DNA from: Anaeramoeba flamelloides | Taxonomy: Eukaryota > Metamonada > Anaeramoebidae | DNA length: 64,000 nt | Direction of reading: 5' to 3' | Assembly (NCBI GenBank): GCA_027625915.1 | Contig: JANTQA010000015.1 | Span: 9,701,001 to 9,765,000 of the forward strand | Shown: piece by piece, positions 33,414 through 43,542 of the stretch | Position numbering within the stretch: position 1 is the first letter of the stretch | Layout of the letters: every line of letters starts with the position of its first letter | Made by a program: the position numbers and the translations under genes | The notes under the pieces: generated by a model | Database searches by the model: none | Told to the model about the DNA's origin: nothing | Seen by the model: the letters and a program-made list of their open reading frames with translations, nothing else

Positions 33414-36199
33414 TTAAATTTTTATTGATATTTTTTTTTCTTTCTTTTCGTAAGTTAAATCAAAAACAAATTTAGATCTTTTATTTTTTTATTGTTGTTT
33501 TCTTTGTTTTTTTTTTATTTATTTTATTATAGTCTGTTCATAAATCCATTGGGTTCAATTTTCAATCTCTATTTTAAGATAAAAAGTATTTTGCTTTTTG
33601 AATGAAAAAGATCTCTTCTCTTTGACTTTGCAATTGATTTTTTTTTATTTGTTTTTAATAAAATCAATCAATAACGTGAAAAAAACACCAAAAACTTCAA
33701 AACTTTGCTTGTTTCTGAATTTTTCAAATCCTTTACGAAATTAGATTTATAATTCTTCATTCCAAAACAATTATAATTTGAGTTTTTAAAATCATTTTAC
33801 AGATAGAGGATCCAAATGAATTCGTTTTATACAATACAAAAGATAAATTGTTCAATGATAGTAAGGTTTTTTGGGATCTTTTTTACACAGAATAAAAAGA
33901 TTGTTTTTTTCAGTAAAATTTGTATTTTATTTTTTGGTTCTTTTGTAAATTTCCACAAAATAATTACCTTGTAATTGTGAGTGTTATAAAGATGAGCAGT
34001 ATTGAATTTTAATGAAATTATTGAATTTAAGGGTCGAGTCATTACGGTGAAATTTTTTATTCTGAAATGGATTAAAAAAATTTTGTAATTTTTATAAGTA
34101 GTTTAATAACGAATCAAAAACAAACCAACATTTGAAACGTGATCGATCTCCAAAAATCAACAATCAAAAAAGAGGATCTTTTTAGAAAAAAGTGCCAAAG
34201 AGTGACACTCAATTTCCAATTAGATTGGTTAGAATATATAATTTTGAAAAGACGGTGTTAGTTTTGAACTTCCGCTCTTTGGCTGTATAAGGGATCTTAG
34301 TGGATTTTGTTTTTTCATTTTGTTCTATTCTCAAATGAGTTATTTTTTTCTCGAAAGAATTTTACAAAATCCTTACTTTGTCACATACAGAGAGTTACAA
34401 ATTAACCACAAATTAGATTAAATCGAATTAAATTGATTGTATATTTAACGAAAACAATTTGTTTTAAATTGAAGAAATTTAACCCTTTAAAGAAATTTAA
34501 AAAAAGAAACAAGTAATTTTTTTTTTTAAATTTGATTTTTAGGAATAAGAATTTTTTTTTTTATTTGATTTTTTTAAATTGAAAATACTTTTAATGTTTC
34601 TTCAAAATTTAATTTTCTGGAATTGAGAGGTATTATTTTAAACTTTTCTTTTGAATAAAATTTTTTGTCTTTTCAGAATCTTCTCAATTTTTTTTTTTGT
34701 TTATTTGAATTTTGTCAATCAAAAGAAGTGCAATTTCACAATACCATTTTTGGTTTCAAGTCACTCCTTGAGTATCGATCAAATCAACATTAAATGACTA
34801 GATACTTTACTGAGTAATTAATGGTTTACCATTAATTCCACAAACAAATTAAAAAATTATTGGAATAACTACTTGGGTGTATTTTTAAGTGCTTTATAAG
34901 GATTTAAAGTAAACCCCATTTCACTCAAAGTAGCTCAGCAAAAAATGAAAAATTCATTTTTTTTTTTTTAAGTATCAAACAAATATAATTGTTTGGAAAT
35001 AAGATAAATTATAAACTTCATAGTAGAGTTGATATTGATAAAAAAAAAATGCCTGAACAAACTATATAACTTTTCGAAAAATATCAAAGGTTCAAATTTT
35101 TCAAACATTTTTAGGCTCTACGTATAATAGGAATGTCTTGTGCAAAATTTCTCAATTTCTTAGGTAATTTCAAATTGTTGACATTAAGATTTTTTAATTA
35201 TAAATATAGTTATTTTAAAAGAAAATACAAAGCCTCAATTTTCTTGATGTTAATTGTAACTTTTCAAATATATATATATATATATATATATTGGTTTTCT
35301 TTTCATTTTCCTTATTCATTTTTTTTTTTTTTTTTTGGAAAATGGTTAGTATACCAATAGATAATTCATTCCAATTCTTGCACTGTTCATTTTTAATATT
35401 AAATCACCATAAAGATTTGAAAATGGATATTTTAAATCTTTTTTTTCTCTCAAAGCAAACCTAAAACAAATCCAAATAATTAAGTAAATAATGAATCTAC
35501 TTGGTTAAAGACTAACTCCTCTTTTGAATAATAGATTAGTATTATAATTTGTATTTTTGTATTTTTTAATAAAATTTTCAATTGAATGGTAAACCAAAGA
35601 ATAGCAAATATAGTCAAAACATTTTTGAAAATTAATTCAACTGTTAACTGCAAAATAAAAAGATTTAAAATTTTCATTTAGCATTCCTAAAAAAATAATA
35701 TCCCAAGAATTCAAATAAATCACCAAAGTCCCCAATTACAAAAGACGGAAATTAATAATACAACCTTGTTTACAGAAGTACACATTTGAAAAAGTATACG
35801 ATTTAAAAAATCTTTTTTTGGAAAGCTGAATGTAAATTTTGTTGCATTTATCTTGAAACAAATAGTAACAATAAAAAGATATTCTTCAAATATCTCTTAT
35901 ATTCACTATTATTTTTCAAAAAATAGTTAAATGTAACTATAAAAAATCTTAATTAACAATCGATATTGTGTCAATTAATAAAATTAAAAGACAGCCCAAC
36001 TCGGTATATCTTACATATATCTAATCGCAATATAAACTTTTAAAAAAATTCATTTTCAAATTTGAAAAAGCAAAGTTAAATCCTTGATTTTTAAACAACA
36101 ATTAAACTTTAAACATAAAAAATTTATTTTCAAAAAGATTAGTCTCTTTAAATTTGTCAATGCAAACACTCTCAAAATGTGCTGCAGTCATTATCAGAA
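33414..36199. other. Spacer between RPL35 and the coiled-coil gene
   Basis: Convergent 3' ends. It contains the T2 element at 34031-34807 and an (AT)n run at 35270-35292. Bases 34830-36199 otherwise show only A+T-rich sequence with no gene recognised. Confidence 0.6.
34031..34807. mobile_element. T2 element, second copy
   Basis: Begins GGGTCGAGTCATTACGG after TTAA (34027-34030). Its interior follows the 9911-11023 copy (TTTCCAATTAG, GTGTTAGTTTTGAACTTCCG, AACCACAAATTAGATTAAAT, AAGAAGTGCAATTTCACAA), ending ...AAATGACTAGATAC with a decayed right TTAA. It lacks most of the tandem-repeat section of the first copy. Confidence 0.72.
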
Positions 36200-37282
36200 C
36201 TATTTTTTTTTCTTAAATTTTTTTGGGGATTTTGTTGAAATCATTTGTATATATTCTTTAAATGTGGTTATTATTTCTTTACAATTATTTGATTCCAAAT
36301 TAATTTTATTTTTATCCTTTAAGGTAATTACAAACCCGACAGAAGAGTTTTTCACTTGGTTAATACTGGCGATTTGACTCAGATCCTTTTTTAGAATGAT
36401 GGATCCTATTTCATATTTCAAACCCTTGATTACAAAAAACAGTTTCCCTGCCCGAGGCGACTTGTTAATTTCTAAAAAGATTGGGGAAGGAGACGATCGC
36501 TCTGCAATGATCATGTGCAGCTCCCATTTTTTCAAGGGTAAACAAAAGTAATCAATAAAGCCTTTCATGTCTTTCACTCTTTTGTTATTCTCTTCGATCG
36601 TTTTTTGTCTTGTCGAAGACTCAACTTGCAAAGATTGGATCTTCCTTGTAGACTTGTTGATCTGATCAACATTTTGTTCAATGTTGTTGCTAAGATTTTG
36701 GCAAGACTTTTGTAAGGTCAAGAGAGCCTTTGCTAATTGCTTATTCTGCTGCTCATATTTTTTCACGTCACTTTGCGTGTCCTTACTTCTTTTTTTAAAT
36801 GTTTCCGATTGCTTGGATTGCACCTTTAATTGCCCGTCAGTTAGCTCGATTTTCTTCTCCAAATTGGCTAACTGTTGCTTGTTCGTCTTGGTGTGCTCTA
36901 AAATTTGGTTTTCTAAGATGTTTAAACTTGTGGTGTGCTGCCTCAACAGAGGGTTTAAATACTCACCCCACATTTTTTCGATTTGCCTCAAATTGCTCGT
37001 GACCAAATCCAACCTTTGGTCCTTTGCTTTTGTAGATTGCTGGTTCAGAGAAATTCCTCCGTACTGACACAAAAAAAAGTGTATTTCTTCTTCCATTTGT
37101 TCAACATCAAATCCAAGTTGATTGATCTCTTCAGTTTTTTTTGTTAGATCCTGCTTTTTTTTTAGATACAACTCTTCTTTTAGTTTTCTTCGTTTTTCTT
37201 TTTTTTGGTTTTCTTCTTTTTGTTCTAGAAATTTCGTTTTTAAGTTGTTTATTTGTTCTGTGACAGGGTTTGAAAGATACAT
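36200..37282 (-). CDS. Coiled-coil protein with possible PH-like C-terminus
   Basis: An intronless gene of 360 residues, ATG at 37280-37282, stop TAG (the only TAG among the nine genes). Residues about 1-250 are charged and heptad-rich (TEQINNLKTKFLEQKEENQK, then long Lys/Gln/Glu stretches), predicting a long coiled coil with a short hydrophobic interruption around HFFLCQYGGISL. The last 110 residues, after KGFIDYFCLPLKKWELHMII, alternate strands (KLFFVIKGLKYEIG, VGFVITLKDKNKINL) and end in a helix (CKEIITTFKEYIQMI), a layout like a PH domain but without its usual Trp. No family was recognised. Base composition is less A+T-rich than its surroundings, which supports real coding. Likely a scaffold or tether; function unknown. 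Confidence 0.72.
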   Translation of the reverse strand: MYLSNPVTEQINNLKTKFLEQKEENQKKEKRRKLKEELYLKKKQDLTKKTEEINQLGFDVEQMEEEIHFFLCQYGGISLNQQSTKAKDQRLDLVTSNLRQIEKMWGEYLNPLLRQHTTSLNILENQILEHTKTNKQQLANLEKKIELTDGQLKVQSKQSETFKKRSKDTQSDVKKYEQQNKQLAKALLTLQKSCQNLSNNIEQNVDQINKSTRKIQSLQVESSTRQKTIEENNKRVKDMKGFIDYFCLPLKKWELHMIIAERSSPSPIFLEINKSPRAGKLFFVIKGLKYEIGSIILKKDLSQIASINQVKNSSVGFVITLKDKNKINLESNNCKEIITTFKEYIQMISTKSPKKFKKKK

Positions 37283-40200
37283 TTTTGATAAATGTTAAAA
37301 ATAACAAAATATTTGAGGAATCAAAGTTAAAAAAATAAATCAAATTGAATTTTTTAAGGGAGTAAGTACATTTTAGAAATTTTGAGTGCCATTGTTTATA
37401 TGAAACTGAATTCTTTCAATCATTTCAATAACCAAATAACTTAATATTTTAATAAATACAAGAGTGGAATATATCAATAGTATAATATATTTTCATATCA
37501 ACTAAAAAATGGGATTTAAAAAAAAAGAAACAATTGATCAAGAAAAAATAGAATAAAAATCATTTATTTCTTGGTCTTATCTATAAATATTTAATACAAT
37601 TACATATCCATAATTTGGTTTGATTTTAAATTCTAGAGGGAAAAATTTGGTTTGTAGAAAATTGTGATTTACAAATTATTTTCTATTTTTAACGAATTTT
37701 ACAAATGAATTTAGAAATCCCTTTTCATTTTATTCATCTAATTCTCGTTTTTGTTAAGAATATAGGATATTTCTTGAATTCTTCTTCAAACATAACGATT
37801 TATTCTGATGTATTTGTTTGATTTGATAATAATTTAGTATGGATTAAATTGAAAACTCAAAATAAAAACAAATCAACCTTTTAATTTTTTCTTTATTTTA
37901 TTTTTTATTTTGGTAAATATTTTGTAGTTATTTATTTTGATTTATAGAATTCTGTAGCTTTCTTTTTATTTTAATCTTTGAAATATTATTCTTTATTTTG
38001 GCTTAATTTGATAAAAATATTGGAAAAAATAATTTTGAAAGTAAATTTGTCCACAAAGATTTTGTTAAATAATAAAAAAATAGTAATGTGTCAAGAAATC
38101 CAAGATAACACATTGTTTTGGTTCATCGAAATTAAGAAGGAAAAGAATATAAAATCTTTGAAAATTTACTTTGGTTAATTTTTTTTTTTTTTTTTTTTTT
38201 TCATTCTTGATTTAAACAAATATTTTTTTAAAATTATATCTTTCTTGTATGGTCTTCTAAAACATATGATATGTTTAAAATTTACACCCTCTTATACAAA
38301 TAATTTATTAGTTAATTCTTTGATTAATTTCGAACATTCTCATAAAATAATTTCTATATTCGAAAAAATAATTTAATAAAAACGAAAAATTTAACCAAAA
38401 AAAAAAGGTTCAAAAAAAGAAGCATTCAAGATTCAGCTACCCTTTTCTTAAAATCTTATCAGAAAAAATTGTAACAAACAATATATTTTTTTTTCAAAGT
38501 TCCAATATCGGGTGTCACTCAAAAAATCTTTTTTAAGTAATTTTTCGAATGGGAATATTTTAAAATGGAAAATAAACAGGCTCACTTCATCATTATTTTA
38601 TTTTTTATTTTAAATGAATATATATATATACCATTTAAAAGTTTTAAATTAAATTATATTGATATTTAAGACAAATAAAATCGGTTTTAAATAGTTTAAT
38701 AGTCATAAAATTTTTGTTCAATAAATCGTAACTATTTTTTGATATTATAAATTAAGAATGATATTGATTTTTTTCCTAATAAAATCTGTAATTTTTTTTT
38801 ATCATGAAAAACTGATTTCTAAAAGTTCGGCTGGGTAACCAAATTCTTAATTTAAATGGGATATAGTGTTGAGAAATGCCAATTCTCTTAAATATATTAT
38901 CTACTCCATAAATTGAGAGTTTATAACTCTAATTCTTATTTGAGTTATATTTTTATAATATCATGCATAATTCAATACAGAGCAAACAATTTCTAAAACG
39001 AGTTAATCCTTCCTGAAATATAAACCCACTTTATAATTATAATTACAATTTTGGTGCTTTTTATGGATTTTTGGTAAAATTATTACCATACAAATTAAAC
39101 CTGAATAAGAAGAACCAAACTCACCATAGGGTTGTATGTTAATAACTCTCTCATATGAATATTCCATTTTTTAAAAAATTGTATTTTGTAAGAAATTTTT
39201 AAAGTTGACTCTTCAATTTGAAGACCCCAGAGTTGAAAACTATTTTTCTTGAATTATTCTTGAAATGAATACTAACTAGAAAAAATTTATAACTGTTTTT
39301 ATTATTCTAATTTAAGGGAAGAGCTGATAGTTACTATATTTTAGGTAAAATTTTTCAGAATTTAAATTAATTGAGTAAAATATATGATTTTTCTATATTA
39401 TTTTAAATTGTGGAAAAGTTATGCACTTACTTTTCCGGTTTTTTCTTGAATTGGGAAATAAATATATTTTATAGATAAAAAAGAAAAAATAGTCCCTCTA
39501 CATCACTTCCCAAATTCCTAAACATATATTATTGAAATTATTTAAATTGTAATTAATATTCTATATCAAGGATAAAGAAATTTCTTCAATTTTTTTTTTA
39601 TTAATAATATTAATAAAATGAACCTTTTTAAAATGATCTTAATAGTTTTTTTTTATTTCAGAAATTAGTATTTTACAATTCTTTTTATAGGTTGGGCAGT
39701 TCAAATGAATAAATTTCATTATTTTTTCAATGGATTAATAATTAACTTGATGTTATTTTTTTATGTTATTTTGAAATATATTACAAATACAACTCTATTA
39801 TGAGAAAGAAAACTAAATAAACTAATCTTTAGAAAATTTCAATAATGATTATTCGGTAAACATTGAAATCCAATATTTAAAAAAAAGTTACTTTTGAAGG
39901 TTAAAAGATTTTTTTCTATTTTGTGGAATTAACATTTTCAAATTTATATGTTTAAAAGTTTTAAATATAAGAAAATTTTGTGAAATTCTTTGAAAAAAAT
40001 ATAATTTGTTGATAGAAATCCAGCTTTTGGAATAATAATTACCATTTTTCTACGAGTATATTTTTTAATTGTGATCCTTTGAAAAGAAATTAATAATTTA
40101 TTTTTTTTAAGGATATTTAAAAGGGATTTTTTTGGTACATCTGAACTATATAATAATGATATCAGGTATAACAAATTTCATTATAAGTTAATGATAGATT

Positions 40201-40417
40201 GTTTGATAACCGTAATAATCAATACAATTTAATAATTCTTTTATAACAGTTACTAATTTTTTTGTTATTTAATTACAAAAAAAAAGTATTAAAAAATTCA
40301 AGGGATCTTATGATTTCTTTAATTGGCTGACTTATTTTGTTTTATTACGAATCTGAAAAAAAAAAATAAACTTTTTTCATCTTGAATTACAAATTTTCTT
40401 ATTTTTATAAAAAATAC

Positions 40418-40950
40418 TAAACTATATTCCATATATTTGGACACAGTTTAAACAGTTGAAAGAATAAAAATACTACACTTTAAATTCAATTTAGAAAGAA
40501 TTTTGATTTTACAAACTATTTCATTTTTTGTCTTTTTTGTTTTGTTTTCATTTCCTTTTTTGCAGTTACGTAATTTGTTTCGTTAGGATCTCAAAATTTT
40601 TTTTCAATCGTTGATGAAAGGTTAAAGTATTGAGTTTGTTTAATAGAAAAATAGCATACAACTAGTTGATGGTATCTTATCATTTGATCAATCAACAATT
40701 GTTTGTGAAATTTCAACAAATTTACCAATATATTTTTTGTTCAGCTTGTTTCATTATTTTGAACACACCTGTTTTTATTTTTGAGTTTTATATTTTTTTC
40801 TTTTATTTGGATTAAAATGATTAATTATTAAAACATTAATATTGGGTAACTTAAATGTTGTTTTATATTAGGTTTGGAAAATTAGAATAAATTGGGGTTT
40901 TTTATCTATTTTTTATTTTGGGTGTGTCTAAATTTTTGGAATGGGGTTTA
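40418..40950 (+). mobile_element. TA-flanked MITE, family M1, copy 1
   Basis: About 530 bp between TA dinucleotides. The left end is AACTATATTCCATATATTTG, then GACACAG; the right end, reverse-complemented, is AACCCCATTCCAAAAATTTA, then GACACACCC. Strong similarity along the whole length to 61757-62293 (for example GTTGATGGTATCTTATCATT and ATCAATCAACAATTGTTTGT). Tc1/mariner-like ends; no transposase. Confidence 0.82.
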
Positions 40951-42439
40951 TATTTAATTCTTCTAATTAATATTCTTAACGTGTCAAAAAATTCAAAAGG
41001 AAAATAACAATAACAATTATTTTGCTACCAGTTCCACTTATAAGGTACAAATTTTAAACATAAAACAAGGATCAAAAAAAATTATCAAATTAAGGTAAAT
41101 TTTTTAATTTTTTGTTTAATACAATTTGTTTCCTAGAATCACGAATATTTCTACTTTAATTTGAAATTATTTTGTATCTTAATTTTTTTTCAACACTTTA
41201 ATTTTAAAAGTAGTAATAAGGGTATATTATTAAATTTCAAATTTAGTCAAATTTCAAAATTGGTCAAATTGAATTTTTTCATATTTATGAAGAGTTTCTT
41301 GATTATTATTTTTGTATGATTGTTTTTAATGAGTTTTAAATAATTATGGGGAAAAATCAAAAAAATTTATTTTGTGATAAGTGGTATTTTATTACTTAAA
41401 TTGTAGAATATTCAAAATCTTGAAATCATCAATACTAAAAATTTTTAAAAATTTGTTCTAAATCCAATTTTAACACAAAAGGTTCAGTGGAAAATTTTTC
41501 CCCTTAAAATATGTTTCAAAAGTCTAATTGGTTTTTTAATTATTTTTTTTCAAAATCCTTGCCAAAATTTTCTAGTATACCGTTCAAACCACCCAAGCGT
41601 ACTCTAGCCTGCCCTAACAAACCAGAATCTCTCAGTAAAGGGTGTTTTAAATGCATACAGTCAAAATATTTCAATGAAATTGACTATTTTGAAAAAAAGG
41701 AGAATTTGACCAAAATTGAAAAATAATAATTTTCACGAAATAACTTTATAAAAAAACCAAAGTTTGTTAATGAGTACAACACTACTTAAATCACAAAAAA
41801 ATTAAGATAATTATTGTTAAATTTTGAAAAAAGTGTTTATTATTTTTTACTATTCATCGAAATTTAATTTAGTTTTTGGTTTCTTTTATTTTGATTTTTT
41901 TAGTTTCTCCACCGTAATTTATTATAATTAATAGGTCTAAATATTTGACCTATTTTGTTCAAATGAAATTTATTACTGTATTAAATTTAGAATTAGAACT
42001 GTAAAAATAACCTGTATCATTATATTACAGGTTTTTAAGAAAAAGAATTTGTTTTAAAAATTTTCAGTTAATTGGTTTTGCAATATTATTATTTAAATCT
42101 TTATATTTTTTTTGCTAGTTTCCAATTTTTTTGTTTTTTCAAAACAAAAAAACAAATTATCAAAAAGGTAGTTTTAACTTGGTTTACGTACACATTGAAT
42201 ATATTAATGAGAACTTTTGCGTTATATAATAACAGTTCAACGCTAAATCACTTTAGTTGTATTCATTTTAATTTCCTATTTTATATACTTAAAATTATCA
42301 AAAAGAATGTCAAATTTATTTATAAATCTTCTAATTCAACTAAATAAAAATTATACAATTTAATTAACTAAAATTATTATTTAGAATAAATTGATTTTTC
42401 ATCCTAAAATAATGTTATTTTTTTGTTCTTATTAAATAA

Positions 42440-42888
42440 ATAAAGATGTACAAGTTTCTGATCTCATAATTTAAATAATGTTTTTTTCGTGTGAAAATTG
42501 ATGGGTATTTTTTTCTTTTTGATCATTCAAAATGTTTTTCCAAAGATAATTAATCTTTGAAAATTTTTGAATAAAAGTCAAAGCTTATAACTGAATGTTA
42601 TTTTTAAAAAATCGTTTGTAACCAATCTTTTTGCCTGTTTTTAATTAAAAAATTGGCATTCGTCGTTCTATAGAAAAATGTTTTTTTAGTTTGTTTTCAT
42701 TTTTTGGAATTATTTTGAAGAATATAATATCTAACATAAAGAATATGTATTAGTTACTGATCAAATCAGTATTAATATTTCTCTTAATTTGGTATTACAA
42801 ATTAAAAAATAGATCCTTTAACAAATGTCTATTATATTTAAAATATTTTTTAAAAAAAATACTTTATTTTTTTTTTTTGAAATACCTA
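42440..42888 (+). mobile_element. M3 element, diverged copy
   Basis: Follows 18657-19109: shared GTTTCTGATCTCAT near the start, GTGTGAAAATTG, TTTTCTTTTTGAT, CAGTATTAATATT and GAAATACCT at the end. The left terminus is decayed. Confidence 0.65.
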
Positions 42889-43542
42889 AAAGTTGAATAA
42901 ATTTATTAATATTTATTTTGATTTTTTATTCTTGTTGCGCCATCCAGTCACTTAAAAAAAAGGAAAATAAAAATTAAAAAACAATATAAAAAAGAGAATT
43001 TGGAAAAAGTAAAAAGTATAAAATAAAAATTGGATTAATTATTTTCAAAATAATTGTAAAAAAAATTCACAAATATTGATTCAACAAATTCTCTTAGTAA
43101 TTGCATTTTTTTTCATTACTAAACTGTTTTTAGGTATTATTATTGGAAAAGTAAGAGAGTTTTGCAAAAAATACAAAATTTCAAATTTTTCTAAATAAAA
43201 AAAAAAAAGAAAGAAAATAATAGTTTAATTGGTTAATTTTATTTTAAAAGAAGTAAACTGCTTATTTTTTCTAAAAAGAAATAAATGAGCATTATTTTCA
43301 AAACTTTGATGGAAAAACAAAGAGATAAATTTTTCATTCAATTAAAAATTAAAGTTTTCAAGTTATTAATACATGAAAGTGATATACATGTTTTAGTAAT
43401 TGCTAAATATCTTTTATATGAAAAATTGGACTCTTAAAGTCTGCAAATTTGTTTTGGGTAAAATATTAGTTTTAGTAATTTAATATTTTCACATCTACTA
43501 GTATACGAACTGTAATTGATTGGCAACCTTATATCCTTTCAA

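Larger units (their letters stand above)
37283..43542. other. 6.3-kb spacer without a recognised gene
   Basis: The longest gene-free stretch in the window. It holds TA-flanked elements at 40418-40950 and about 42440-42888. Short frames at 37978-38178, 39944-40174, 41511-41726 and 42072-42347 have no domain and use very A+T-rich codons, so none is called. Confidence 0.6.
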
